This document shows, piece by piece, positions 1 through 11,512 of a stretch of DNA of 64,000 bases. This stretch comes from Isoetes taiwanensis (Eukaryota > Streptophyta > Lycopodiopsida > Isoetales > Isoetaceae): contig JAJEKV010000064.1 of the NCBI GenBank assembly GCA_021234155.1, forward strand, positions 6,262,001 to 6,326,000, written 5' to 3'. The stretch's first letter is position 1, and each line of letters begins with the position of its first letter. The notes beneath the pieces were generated by a model. It had not been told where the DNA came from and did no database searches. It saw nothing but the letters and a program-made list of their open reading frames with translations. The position numbers and the translations under genes are program-made.

Positions 1-144
1 GTCCAAAGAGGGCCTTTGGTCCAAAGAAGGACCAAAGGGGGCGTGCACGCTATATAGTAGCTCGGGGGAGAGCTTTGGGGCAGCTGTGTCTTAGCTAAGG
101 GCTCGTGGTTGGGTGGTGAGATAGCGTGCCACGTCAAGAGTCCA
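1..144 (+). repeat. 5' LTR, 3' portion only
   Basis: Positions 1-144 repeat positions 4,707-4,849 almost exactly and end in the same tcca just before the primer-binding site. The upstream part of this LTR is outside the window. A TATA-like tatatag lies at about 51-57. Confidence 0.93.
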
Positions 145-150
145 TTTTAG

Positions 151-162
151 TGGTATCAGAGC
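151..162 (+). other. Primer-binding site for initiator tRNA-Met
   Basis: tggtatcagagc starts six bases after the LTR end. It is the standard plant primer-binding site, complementary to the 3' end of initiator tRNA-Met, and it fixes the element's orientation as plus. Confidence 0.93.
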
Positions 163-173
163 AACAAGTTTCG

Positions 174-1237
174 ATGGCCGGTTCTCCTGCCAATGTTAAC
201 GTTGAGGATGAAGAGCTCAAGGAAAAACGTTTTGAGTTAGAGCATGATAATTCGCTCATGAGAGAAAAACTTGCAGCTGCCGAGGCTCATATTGCGGAGC
301 TGCAAGAACTGGATTCTCTGCGAGCGCAGGTGGCGCAGTTGCAGCAAGCTACAGGGCGTCCACGTAGTGGCATCAAAACGGGTGCCAATGTCAAAATTGA
401 ATTCAAAAAGTATTCCGCTGCTACTAGTGATGCGGATGAACTTTTCGCATGGCTCCAGGATTTGAATTCATATTTTGCTAAGACTAAGGATGACGAAGAC
501 ACTCAGTTATATTTTGCTGAGCGTCATCTGGATGGGGTTGCAAAGGACTGGTGGCTCCAGTCGATCAACCTATTGTTACCTTTGCGGAATTTGAAAAGCA
601 AATCAAAAATCGTTTTTTGGGTCATAATTGTTTTAAAGAAAGGACTTCAGCTTAGTAAAAATGATACTGAGTTGTCTGAAAAACTCATGGGTGGGGTTCA
701 TCGTTGGGTACGGGCGAAGCTCGACCTGCAAGTTGCCAATCTTTCTTTTGGTGAGCGCTGTAAGATGGCAGAGAAAGTAGAGGAGGAAGGTTTGGCCCTC
801 ACGGAAGCCATTAATGCTCAACGTGGCCTCAAAGTTTCTATGAAAGAGGTGAGTGGTTTTTGAGACAAATCAATGGGATCTGCTCCGGGGTCTGGGCCAT
901 TCAAACGGCCACACACAGACGTTGCAGATACTGAACCTGTTGGGGCCAAAGAGCCTAAGGAATCGTATCAAGCACGCAAGAAGCGGCTTATGCGGGAGAA
1001 TAAGTGTTTTATTTGTTATTCACCCGAACATAAGTTTTATGAATGCCCTACTTATCTGGAAAAGAAGAAAGGGAAAGAAAGGAAGCTACACCTCTTCTTA
1101 AGTCTGGGACTAAGAAAGAGGACAAAAGTAAGAAAGTAGCTTCTGTTCGCGGAGATGGAAAAGGGAAGAAGGTGGCTACGGTTCGGGAAAAGTCGGATAT
1201 GGATTCTGTTGAGAATTGGGCTACTATTCAATATTAA
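174..1237 (+). pseudogene. gag of the first chromovirus, broken
   Basis: I place the start at the ATG at 174, just after the primer-binding site; the ATG at 126 lies inside the LTR. The N-terminus is a Glu/Leu-rich coiled coil (about residues 10-60). A capsid-like region follows, with DELFAWLQDLNSYF and AKDWWLQ typical of retrotransposon gag. A TGA at 861-863 interrupts it. The same frame resumes and encodes a CX2CX4HX4C zinc knuckle (CFICYSPEHKFYEC, about 1,006-1,047) used for RNA packaging. Near 1,085 the frame shifts, and a Lys-rich linker runs in another frame to a TAA at 1,235-1,237. Gag would form the cytoplasmic particle; this copy cannot make it intact. Confidence 0.87.
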
Positions 1238-1239
1238 AA

Positions 1240-4200
1240 AGTACATATCTTATTCGATCCGGGTAGTGAGTGATTTTATTTCTGCTCGATTGGTAAAAGA
1301 ATTAAAACTAACTTCTGTTCCTTTATCAAGTGATGTAGAATTGTCTTCTGCTTTCTGCCCCTCCGCCTTCTTCATTTATGGTCAAGGATGTTGAATTTCA
1401 ATTGCAGGGCTACATCTGTAAACGTTCTTTCATGGTTTCTGACCTTGGAGGTATGGATATTATTCTCGGCATGCCATGGCATAAGGCTATCAATCCTCTT
1501 ATAGATTGGAAAGCGGGTATTGTTATGTTATCCTTGGAAGGGGGTCAAAAGACCTTCAAGTTTGTGAAGGATGATATTGTTTCCCCAATTCCAACAGTTT
1601 CTGTTGTACAATTTAAACGTTTGGCAATGAAAACTCATTTTGTGTATTTGGTGGTTTCGCGTCCTAAGTCTGATGTATCCCCATTAAATGAGCGTCAAAC
1701 AATCTTTTTGCATTATTATGATGTCTTTTCAAATGAAATTCCATAAACTTTGCCACCCCAACGTTTGGAGGACCACAGGATTGATCTTCTTCCTGGGAAA
1801 GAACCTCCTTACGCTCCTTATCGGAGAATGCATGGCCAACAAGTTGAGATTAGGCGCCAGCTTGATGAGTTACTTCAAGCTGGATTGATCCGCCATAGTT
1901 CTTCACCTTTTGGTGCTTCTGTCTTGTTGGTTAAGAAAAAAGATAATTCCTGGCGCATGTGTATAGATTATCGCGCTTTGAATAAGATAACCATAAAGAA
2001 TCGGTTTCCTATACCAAGGGCGGATGATTTGTTTGATCAACTCCAAGGTGCCACAGTTTTTAGCCGTCTTGATCTTAAGTCAGGGTATTGGCAACTTAAG
2101 GTTGCGCCTGAAGATGTTCATAAGACTGTGTTTAGGACAACCTTTGGACATTATGAGTTTTTGGTCATGCCATTTGGACTTACAAATGCGCCAGATTCTT
2201 TTGCGATGCTAATGGGGCGAATATTTGAAGATGTGCATGGCGTTTCTGTTGTCGTGTTCTTTGATGACATATTAGTTTTTAGTAAGTCCGAGGAAGACCA
2301 TTACTTGCATTTGCAGGAGGTTTTCCGTCGGTTAAGGGAGGAGTCTATTACTCTTAATCCTAAGAAAAGTATCTTTTTCCAATCGGAAATTGAATATTTG
2401 GGTCATATTGTTTGCGCTGAGGGTCTTAAAGTTGATCCCAGTAAGGTACAAGCAATTGTGGATTGGCCAGTACCTACTTCAGTTGCTGCATTGCGTTCCT
2501 TTTTGGGCTTATGCAGTTATTATAGGAAGTTTGTACATAATTTTGCTCGTTTAGCTTCAGATTTATATTTGTTGCTACGAAAAGATGTTCCTTTTCAATG
2601 GAATCATAATCCTCGGTTTGCTTTCCAAGTTTTAAAGGATGCCATGGTTAATCCTCCTGTTCTGCGTTTGCCAAAGTTTGGTCTACCTTTCTTGTTGTGT
2701 GTTGATGCAAGTGGTCTGGCTTTGGGTGCAGTTTTGATGCAGGATGGTCATCCTATTGCTTATGAAAGTCGGAAGTTTTCTGACACGGAAAGTAGATATA
2801 GTGTTTATGATAAGGAATTTCTGGCTGTCATTCATGCTTTGAAAGTGTGGCGACACTATCTTTTAGGGTCGATGGTTCATATTTTGACTGACCACCAAAG
2901 CATTAGGCACATTGTTTCACAGAAAACATTATCGGAAAGGCAGTTGAAATGGGTTGCTTTTATGCAGCAATATGATTTCTTAGTGGATTATTGTCCTGGT
3001 AAAGAGAATGTTGTAGCTGATGCTTTAAGTAGGCGTTATGCAGTGTGTTCTCTTTCTATAGCACAATCCAACCATTTGGAGGAAATGAAGCCGTTGTATG
3101 CCACTGACCATGATTATAAGGATATTTGGTTGTTGGCTCAAAGTGGCAATGCATATGGGTATAAGATTGTTAATGGGTTCTTATATAAAGGTCCAAAGCT
3201 ATGCATTGTTCGAGACTTTCAGTCACTTATTCTTAGAGAGGTCCATGATGCACCTACTGCGGGTCATCGGGGCGTGGGGGCGACTTTGACAAAGCTTGAA
3301 CCATACTTTATTTGGCTTGGATTGCGGAGAGATGTCTTGGTTCATATTCGTCATTGTGTTACTTGTCAACGGATAAAGAAAGCGAACAAGAAACCTCATG
3401 GTGTTCCTTTATCCTTGCCTATTCCGGAGGCAAAGTGGGAGCAGATCACTATGGATTTTATTGTTGGTCTTCCTGCAAGTTCTCGCAAGAACACTGTTAT
3501 TTGGACAATTGTTGATTGTTTAACTAAGCACGCTCATTTTATTCCTTGTTCGGATAAATTGACGGCTTATAGTGCGGCTACGCTCTTTATCAAAGAGATA
3601 TTTAGGCTACATAGGTTGCCAAAGATTATTGTATCCGATCGTGATACAAAGTTTACCAGTAAATTCTGGAAGGCGCAATTGGGAACAGAGTTAAGGTTCT
3701 CCACTGCTTTTCACCCAGAAACTGATGGACAATCTGAGGTGGTGAATAAAGTTATTTGTGCCATCTTAAGGGGGTTTGTCAATGAGCATCAAGGTCATTG
3801 GGAAGAGTATTTGCCTATTGCTGAATTTGTGTATAATAATACCTATCAGTCTACCATAAAGATGACCCCTTTTCAGGCGGTCTATGGTCAGCCTGTACGG
3901 GAGCCACTCTTTCGCGTGTGTGAGGATGTTCCAGCTGCTGATGATGTGGTTATTGAGCATAAGGATCTCATAGACTTGCTACAAGCTCGTATTCGAGATG
4001 CTCAAGCATCCTTTGCAAATAAATCATCTAAGTTGCGGCAACCAATGGTTTTTAAGGAAGGAGATTGGGTATGGATGAGGATCCATAAAGGCCACTTTAA
4101 GAAAGATGCGCGCAAGAAGGATCTTAAGTTGGCACCCCGTTTCCATGGACCATTTCAAGTTATTAAAGTGGTCAATGAGAATGCATATCAATTAAGATTG

Positions 4201-4581
4201 CCTCAAGGTTGGAAAATGCATGATGTAGTGAATGTGTCATTCCTAAAGGCTTATCATGGTAAGGAGTTACCTCAACTTGGGAGGTTAACTGAGCCAGAAT
4301 TGATTGATGATTCCGAAGTTCTAGAGCCGGAAACAATTTTGGCGGATAAACCCACTAGTAGTTCAAGACAATATTTGGTTAAGTTCGCTCACAAACCTTT
4401 GGAGGACGCTTCATGGGTGCGTGGCAATGTTTTAGAAGCTTATCCGGATATTCTTAAGGAATATAAAGATCGGAAAGCAAAGGAAGCCGAGAGACAAGAG
4501 GAAGTCCAAGCACAGGCTTCTACTAGCCGGCCTAAGCGAGGGCCAAGAAAGGATTATGCTCGGATGGCTAAAGGTATTTAG
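1240..4581 (+). pseudogene. pol of the first chromovirus: protease, RT, RNase H, integrase, chromodomain
   Basis: The protease begins with LFDPGS at about 1,247-1,264, then frameshifts; SDFISARLVKEL and DLGGMDIILGMPW follow in other frames. A TAA at 1,744-1,746 separates protease from RT in the final frame. From 1,750 the frame is open for 943 codons. It contains RT (YRALNKITIKNRFPIPR, SRLDLKSGYWQL and the catalytic FFDDILVFS in place of Y-x-DD), RNase H (VDASGLALGAVL ... KEFLAVIHAL ... LTDHQS), integrase (HHCC finger GHRG...HCVTCQ; DDE blocks MDFIVGLP, VSDRDTKFTS, TDGQSEVVN) and a chromodomain (YLVKFAHKPLEDASWV). The RT-to-chromodomain part is remarkably preserved given the lesions upstream. 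Confidence 0.95.
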
Positions 4582-4615
4582 ACACCCTTTTGCAGCAGAG
4601 GGCTGCTGCAATGTC

Positions 4616-4628
4616 AAGAGGGGGGGAC
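4616..4628 (+). other. Polypurine tract
   Basis: An A/G-rich run (aagag followed by gggggg and ac) ends where the 3' LTR begins with tgctatatgcc. This is the expected plus-strand primer site. Confidence 0.8.
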
Positions 4629-4661
4629 TGCTATATGCCAAAGACGTGGATGGCTTCTTTG

Positions 4662-4743
4662 GGCTTTTAGGCCAAAGAGGGCTTTTAGTCCAAAAGGGGG
4701 CCTATGGTCCAAAGAGGGCCTTTGGTCCAAAGAAGGGCCAAAG
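4662..4743 (+). repeat. Four degenerate 18-19 bp tandem units in the U3 region
   Basis: Units of the form ggcttttagtccaaaag or ggcctttggtccaaagag repeat four times just upstream of the TATA box. Short tandem repeats at this place in an LTR often act as enhancers; that role is inference. Confidence 0.7.
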
Positions 4744-4755
4744 GGGTCGTGCACG

Positions 4756-4763
4756 CTATATAG
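4756..4763 (+). promoter_or_regulatory. TATA-like box of the LTR promoter
   Basis: ctatatag sits 94 bp from the LTR end, conserved in the 5' LTR at about 50-57. Transcription would start roughly 30 bp downstream. Confidence 0.55.
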
Positions 4764-5014
4764 TAGCTCGGGGAGAGCTCTGGGGTAGCTGTGTCTTAGC
4801 TGAGGGCTCATGGTTGGGTGGTGAGATAGCGTGCCACGTCAAGAGTCCATTTGATCTAGGATTATTTTGGATTCTAATCTTAATGTGGCTATAGATAACT
4901 TATCTATATCGGTTTTGTTCTAAACATAGCTGTGGCAATTTTCTTTTGTGAACTGATTGTCCTTTTTCTACATACCTTTTCGATAGCATAAAAAGGCTAC
5001 GGTGAAGTCTCAAG

Positions 5015-5362
5015 TTGGGCGATTCAATGAAAACTACTAAGGTTCTGGAGTTACCAGACGAAATCTTGGAAAGCGTGATACTCTTGCTGGACAAGGTAAC
5101 CGATCTGCTGAATTTCTCTTGCGTTTCAAAGCAGTGGCACAAGTATCTGCATTCAAAATCCTTCAGGCAAAGGAGAAACGGATGCTGTAGAACAACGATA
5201 TGCAAGTTTAGAGATGGTGGCCATATGGAGTGGCTAGATCTGGCGGAAAGGGCCGTAGACGGGCATGTAGATTTGTCGAAATCAGTGTGGAAGAAGATGG
5301 AGCTGGGATGCCGCATAGGAAATATACTATCTATGCAGGCTAAATATACATGTGGAATCTAA
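5015..5362 (+). CDS. F-box protein, first exon or short copy
   Basis: The 115-residue frame begins with a short leader. It then has an F-box: LPDEILESVILLLDKV followed by LLNFSCVSKQWHKYLHSKSF (about residues 13-50). F-box proteins bind SKP1 and bring substrates to the SCF ubiquitin ligase. After the F-box only about 60 residues remain, with no Kelch or leucine-rich repeats, so this is probably exon 1 of a longer gene or a truncated copy. The ATG at 5,015 (MGDSMKTTK) is used; the internal ATG five codons later is also possible. The chromovirus 3' LTR ends only 165 bp upstream and may have displaced the native promoter. Confidence 0.6.
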   Translation: MGDSMKTTKVLELPDEILESVILLLDKVTDLLNFSCVSKQWHKYLHSKSFRQRRNGCCRTTICKFRDGGHMEWLDLAERAVDGHVDLSKSVWKKMELGCRIGNILSMQAKYTCGI

Positions 5363-6660
5363 ATATCTTGCAAGTGCTAAATGAAATTGAAAGATATTCA
5401 ATTGCTGATAATAGAGATAAATAAAGCACTTTGAATGCATATATTTGCCATTAAACAACAATCAAAGTGCAAGTTCATGCATAATAACAAGGGTTTCTTT
5501 CTTTTCTTTTTTTAATATATTTTTTTTATACGATTCAATGGACCTATTGTATGAAATCTACGTATTATATAACATTTGTTTTAAAAATTTTACGGCCTGT
5601 AAAGGCCCCACGGCGCCGCTAGGCTCGGGGGCGGACTCGCACTGTAAGGATCGATTCTTATCTATGAAAAAAGAGCCTTTGGTTTTGCATGGTGTTAGTT
5701 GTTGGAACAAATCTTGCTATAGTTACAAAAGATAATGGATTCTTAGCTGGTTAATTGCGTTAAAGGAGTTGCATAATCTCTATGTTCGTTTGTTTTGCAG
5801 TGTTGCCTTGATATTGCAGTTTAACCTGCAATGCTCTACCTTTGCATTGTTGCCTTGCCCCTAAATAGTACAATAGCTTGCTATGAGTCCAATCTCTTCA
5901 CTAGTGCATGTCTTCACTAGTGAGATCGTTGCTCTATTGCAGATTTACATACCCTTGGAGCAGTGCTGCAATTGCTTATCTTTTAAAAGATCAAAGTGCA
6001 CCTCTGCATGTCAGAGCAGCTAAATAATCCACAGGCACAACAAGAAGCATGTATTTGGATGCTTATATTTTGACTGGATGAAAGGATATGCCTTGGGAGA
6101 TTCTATTACGAAGAATCCCTTCACAAGGTGTTATCTACTTTGCCAAATAAAAATAGATAGCACAAGGAAATAGCGAGGTTTCCAAAGAACCACGATTCCT
6201 TTATGCATCATTATTATGGCCTTTCAGGTCACAAGCTGTAGGTTATTCTATTGGCCAACAGTAAAGTCATAACTGGTGTGTAATTTGATGCATTCACAAA
6301 GTAGCACCAAGTCGCACAAAATCCTCCTCTCTTTTCTAATACAACACCTTGCCCACTAAAGCACCATAAAAAACTAAGATGGATCAACAAAATTATCAGA
6401 AGCATAATCTTCTATGTACAAATAATCTGAATGATTGGAAAAAGTGGAGACCCTTAATTTGTCGGTATAAGTGGTCATGTACAGACAAAATCTCGAGACT
6501 ATAGTTGTATATGAGAATCTACACAAATTGTAACTAACTTCGAAATCTACTTACTATTTGTTCATCTTCTACGTATAGGCGGTTTGTAATTCCATTATTT
6601 GTGGAGTGTATTATCATTTCGCATGTTCTAAATTTTTTCAAGGCCACTAAATTGCAGTAG
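5363..6660. other. AT-rich non-coding stretch with one GC-rich patch
   Basis: I see no coding exon. A 50-bp GC-rich patch at about 5,596-5,640 (containing ggcgccgctaggctcgg) stands out in an AT-rich surrounding; I do not recognise it. The stretch could hold intron sequence of the F-box gene if 6,666-6,899 is its later exon. Confidence 0.4.
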
Positions 6661-6665
6661 TTTAT

Positions 6666-6899
6666 GTGGAATATTCTATGTTGGACACTTTAGACTGTTC
6701 TTGCAAAGAATATGGGGTCGAACAGGCATGTCTTGACTTGCCACACACAATATGTGGATTGCAATCAACATACATCTCTATCGTCGCATCTCAAGGATGT
6801 CCAGAATTGAGATATATTCGACTTAGCACAAAACTTCTTTTGCAGTGGGTTAGAGAAGAGACATGTTGGCGGCGGCCGCAAATTTCTTGTAGGTGGTAA
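6666..6899 (+). pseudogene. Possible leucine-rich-repeat exon of an F-box gene
   Basis: The 77-codon frame contains ISIVASQGCPELRYIRL, which has the spacing of a leucine-rich repeat as found in F-box/LRR proteins. An AG acceptor (attgcag) precedes it at about 6,656. The C-terminal part has no recognisable repeat. The link to the F-box exon 1.3 kb upstream on the same strand is inference. It may be a decayed gene. Confidence 0.3.
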
Positions 6900-7543
6900 A
6901 TCTTGAAATTGATCAACTTTAGCTTGTCGGTAGCCTTGAACATTCCTTTGGTTGTAGACCATTTCTTTGGTTCCAGACCTATAGGGCTGTAACAACCTGT
7001 AAAGTGCATTACATTAGCACCATGTTGACAAATTTTTTATTGTTCTATACTTACTCTTTATTGTATGATATTTTCTAGAAGAAAATGATATCCAATTATT
7101 TTGCTTTGCCGCAAAAATGACAACGCAAATTTATACTCTCTGTAATATGCTTCAAGGAACTAAGAGTTGCCTAAAAATACTCTAGAAAATTTTTCATTGT
7201 TCCAAATCCATGTTTTCACTGGCTCATCAAAGAATGAAATACATACAAAAAAAATTGTATTTGTGTCAAATTTAGATTCTTAACATAACATCGCTAGGAG
7301 AATACTTCAATCTCTTTATATTTCCATATTTCCAGCCTACCATTTACAGGGCTCTACATTTGAAAATGAACACTCTAGAATATTGTTGTCTTATCTTTGG
7401 AGTTTATCACGTTTGCTTGCCTTGTTTGCAGTTTACACAAGTAATCTAGTCAGTTCTCTAATAAGGAAATTAGATGAGAATCCTTCTTCTAGAATATAAG
7501 AATTTCAAACTATTCTGCTTTGCTTTGTTTGGAATAAAACTTT

Positions 7544-7936
7544 GGGAAAGTTACCAAAATACCCTTATTGTTTCGAAAATTACCAAAATGCCTCTCTACC
7601 AGGGGCATTGCTAATATGACTTCCAAGCGAATTGGAGACAAATAAGAGAGTTCCAATAAGTATAAGATTATCTAAATTGAAGTTATTGATGTAGAGTTAT
7701 GCAGTCTTCAATTCTTAAAATTTTAAGAGCAAAATATGTCAAAACTTGATGATGCGATCTTAAAATCAGATGATATTACAATTTTTGAAAAGCTCTCGTC
7801 GTTATCTAAAATTTATTTGACAGGCACATTTGTAATCGGATTATTGGAAAAATGTTACTACTTTATCAAGATGCCCCTGGTTGAAGTGCATTTTGGTAAT
7901 TTTAGCAGACAATAAGGGTATTTCGTTAACTTTCCC
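7544..7936. mobile_element. MITE (miniature inverted-repeat element), about 393 bp
   Basis: About 65 bp beginning gggaaagttaccaaaatacc at 7,544 reappear in reverse complement at the right end (ttttggtaatttt ... ttaactttccc, ending 7,936), at about 80% identity. The interior is AT-rich and non-coding. Long inverted ends with no coding capacity fit a non-autonomous DNA transposon. No clear target duplication is visible, so the superfamily is not assigned. Confidence 0.7.
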
Positions 7937-8598
7937 ATCAAAAATTTCAAGAATTTTTTAACGAATATAGGCAATACACAATAAAAGACTAAAGAAGGAT
8001 ATAAACACATTAGTTTCCCATCTCTTATAATAAGATGTACAAGAAATGTATCGCAACGGCCAAGGCCTCCGCGAACATTTCTCTCCACCCAATATTGTTA
8101 AGTTGAAACAATGCCAGTTCTAGACATGTGAAAGTTAAAATAATTGCATTGCTCATGCCTATGCTAGTGTACGAGGGAGCTACAGGGTGTCGAATTGTAT
8201 CACAGATTGCTATTTTTGCTTGCTCTGGCTCTTCTTGCCATAAAATATTTTATACAGTGAATCACCAGTGCGCCGCCAGCCGGCAAAGCATCCAGTGCGT
8301 CACCAAACGGCAATTGCAGCTAGATCCGCCTGAAGGATCAATCTTGAAATACTTCAATTTTAAACTTAGATTTGCACGAAACAATTTATAGCATGGTAGT
8401 TCCGCTTTGATCCAAGCTAGATCCAACTAAATCTTTGCTAAATCCAAGTCGAATCCACTTCAAAATATCGTTGTCGATTCTGAAAGACTATATCTTTTGC
8501 TTTAATTAAGTAGAACATCTGAGATCTTGCGAAATCACTCCCAAGAAGAGAAACCGTGAAGGAAACTGTGCTTTCAAAATCCTAGCAATGGCATGACG

Positions 8599-8922
8599 TG
8601 TAAATCTTCTGCAATAAATCAATCCATCGACTGCATTTAATGCCTAAAAGTCGACGTCACAAAATCTTCAGTAATAAATGAGATGTCAACATCACAAGAT
8701 CCTCCCTAATAAACAAGCATGTATACGTGTCTCGTCCAAGTAATTTTGAAGGGAGAAAATGTGTGAGAACAAGAAAATGATTATATAGGTGTCATGATTG
8801 TCCGCCATAAATGCCCGCAATGAATGAGTCTACACACGTGTCATGTTGTGGTAATTTTCAAGGCGTGTAAATCTTCTACAATAAATCAGTCCATCGGCTT
8901 CATTTAATGCCTAAAGGTCGAC
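8599..8922. repeat. Pair of ~58-bp direct repeats about 265 bp apart
   Basis: The segment starting tgtaaatcttct and running to cctaaa-gtcgac occurs at about 8,599-8,656 and again at 8,865-8,922, with five or so mismatches. The stretch between contains related shorter pieces (aataaat, gtcatg). This is a local duplication of non-coding DNA. Confidence 0.7.
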
Positions 8923-10992
8923 TTTGCTCTGTTTTACAAACATGATGCATGCAACATTAGACATAAAAGGGGTGTGAAAAACAGATGCATGGAAAATTAA
9001 AGAGAAAGGGAGACAGAAAAACAGAATGAAGAATGTAGTTTTCGGTTTAAAGGGAATAAAAACTGTGGTAAGTTTGAAGGGAAAGAAAACTGTGGTAAAT
9101 GAGAACATGAGAATGGAGAACATAAACAAAAGAAAAGCTAATAGCAAAAACAAAAAGAAAAGGTGATAACAAAAGGCAATAAAAGCTAATATATACTGCA
9201 TAAACCTCATACCAATATGAAGAAGCAACAACACAAATCCACAACAACAAGACCAGATTTTTCAGCAACAGCACGACTCAAGAAGATCAACAACATGAAT
9301 CGAGAAGAATATCTAGCAACAAAACTTTTAGGGTTTGATGCATGCAGTTCTCAAAATAGCGACCGTTAGATTGTTTAACCTATTCTAGATCAACGTTCCA
9401 AAAAAGACGCACTCTAGAAATACTCTTTAGTATACCCCAACGAATACAACACTAAAATCATACAAAAACCATGGCAAAAAGTGTATAAAATTACAAAAAA
9501 AACCCCTGTTATTATGCTAGATATTTGAACACCTTCCAAAAATCCCTTGGTTGTTTTCTTATTTGAAAAACCTTATGTTTCTTGTTCATTTGTCATGAAT
9601 ATTCGTTTCTTTCTCTTGATAAATTTTGCGCATTCTTTCTTAAACTCCTTATACTTGCAAGCCGGCTCTATAGTTTCGCAGTCAGCTTTGCCTACCATTT
9701 GGCTCTTATAAAGACTCTCATTTCCCTTCCCTTTTTGTTATGACCATATGTTTTTCCTCGCATGGTTAAAAAACTTTTGTGAGGAGGCACCATATCTAGA
9801 TATTGCGCTTGGTTTTCTAATCAATGAGTCAATAAGGGACGGGTATCGACGGAGGGAGGAGCAACACAATGATTGAGAAATAAAAATTTCTGGATTATTG
9901 ATATTCAAGATCGAATATTGACCTTAGATATCCATAAAACCTTCCATGTTTATTTTTCCAACTTCAAAGACTAAGCTATTATAATCATGAGTTAGTTTTG
10001 TTTCACTTCACCACCCTTTCTTCCCTTTTCAATTGAACAAGATATTCTAGAAGAATCAAGTTTAAAACTCACAATCCATTAAGTTGTAGTTTCAGGTCTC
10101 GTCTTACCGTTTAAACCATGTTGTGATAGATAGACATTGCTATTTTCATCATACTACATTGGCAGCGGCATATGACGGCCCCTAAATATGAAAGATGGTG
10201 CTTTTTATGTCATACTAGCTCTCTAGGACATATAACGACCTTTAAACGCCTCAAGTGAGACTTGAAATACGAGTTAATGAAGTGTTGGGATGAACAGGAA
10301 TAATGAGGTTTAAACTAGACACTCGAGATGATTATGGCATAATAACCCTTGAGGCCAGCCGGTGGAGGCGATTATTACCATTGATTTGGTAACCTCTCCA
10401 ATCTCAGCCATGAAACTGATAATCACTCAAGGGCGATGGATTATCAGAAATAACCATATGCTGATCCAAGGGCGGTCGTCGTTGCGATTGGATAATCGCG
10501 CGGCGACAATGCTCAAGGGCCATCTACAATTAACCGAAAGAAGTCATCGTGCTGATGCAGATATAGCTTTATGACAAAGGATGTCCATTTAAGTCAAAGG
10601 AGGTTCATTCACGTCAATTTCAAAACCAAGTTGGTTTAGTTAGAGGAGGATTGTTGATGTATGATTATCAAGGTTCTTTTTGTTGTAATGAGAAAGATGC
10701 ATATTGGTAAAGCTGCACATGCATATGCCTATTTTTCTGGCCTTTGGAGAAATGTGGTAGATTTGTTTCTCATAAATATTGATGGGTCCATGTGCCCAGC
10801 CTTGACCGTATTCGTCATACGGTATAGCAATCTGACGGCTAATATGTGCTTCAGCCCCGTGCTGCGGACGGCGGATTCGAAGCGGCGTAAAGCGGAGCAT
10901 GGATGTCGCGGGAGATCAACGGCCGCGATGAGCGGACGTAATGGAAGCGGATTTTCGACCGCAATGGACAACAGAGACAAAGAAATACAGAG
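8923..10992. other. Non-coding DNA upstream of MAP65
   Basis: From 8,930 to 9,300 the plus strand is purine-rich and low in complexity. 9,300-10,350 is AT-rich with no coding signal. From about 10,800 GC content rises, which fits the promoter and 5' leader of the MAP65 gene. No gene is supported. Confidence 0.5.
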
Positions 10993-11474
10993 GTAAGCAG
11001 CTATGGAGGGCCCTGCTGCCACGGGAAACACGAAAGCACGCCATCCTTCATAGCTTTGCTACATTTTATACATTTTGTCCAGATCCTTGAAGCTTTCTTG
11101 CCCCATTGCTTCTTTTCTCGTTAGTAATCGGTTTTGATCGGCGTTTATTTTGATTCTCCTTGCATGGAACCGCAATTGATATTAGGATTTATTTGATCGG
11201 TGGGTTCTTCTCGATCTTCAATCGTTTGATCGAGGAATCTTTCTCTGGTTTGTGCTGAATCTATCTAGATGATGGTTTTATTATTCTTTGGTAGCTAGAA
11301 ACTAAGTATACGGCGCCTGCCATTTTATGGTCAGAACATTTGTCATTACATTTGAAGGACAATGCAGCTCTCTGATTGTCAGATATGGTCAAGAATTATA
11401 AGATTCATAAGACAGCATGATGTAAATGCATGTTGTTCTTGTCTGTCTTCTCATAAGAACATGTTTTCTTACAG
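10993..11474 (+). other. Putative 5'-UTR intron of MAP65
   Basis: cagag|gtaagcag at 10,993 is a strong donor, and ttttcttacag|gtctg ending at 11,474 is a strong acceptor 39 bp before the MAP65 start codon. A leader intron of this size is common in plant cytoskeletal genes. This is inferred from splice signals only. Confidence 0.4.
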
Positions 11475-11512
11475 GTCTGAATTCATAACCAGCTTGAGGT
11501 AAAGAATCGAAG

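Larger units (their letters stand above)
1..4849 (+). mobile_element. Ty3/gypsy chromovirus LTR retrotransposon, clipped at the window start, degraded
   Basis: The order is partial LTR, primer-binding site, gag with a zinc knuckle, protease, reverse transcriptase, RNase H, integrase with a C-terminal chromodomain, polypurine tract and LTR. This is the plant chromovirus layout. The 143-144 bp that can be compared between the two LTRs differ by about six substitutions and one indel, roughly 95% identity, so the insertion is not recent. The coding region fits that age: nonsense codons in gag and pol and several frameshifts around the protease. The long RT-to-chromodomain stretch is still open. 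The left border lies outside the window, so the target duplication cannot be checked; the right flank begins tttga. Confidence 0.95.
4629..4849 (+). repeat. 3' LTR, 221 bp, TG...CA
   Basis: It begins TG right after the polypurine tract and ends CA (agagtcca), matching the clipped 5' LTR. It is short for a chromovirus LTR. The inner boundary could be 17 bp further left if TG at 4,612 were used, but that would place the polypurine tract inside the LTR. Confidence 0.85.

Noticed and set aside
5596-5640. GC-rich patch as an rRNA or organelle fragment
   Set aside because: I could not match it to any rRNA or plastid sequence from memory, and 45 bp is too short to call.
8911-9274. Hydrophobic minus-strand frames of 75-107 codons
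   Set aside because: They arise from a purine-rich low-complexity tract (Phe/Leu/Val runs), with no start context or homologous motif.
10661-11031. Overlapping ~100-codon frames on both strands before MAP65
   Set aside because: They lie in the probable promoter and leader, have no motif and match no splice model. GC-rich DNA leaves long frames open by chance.
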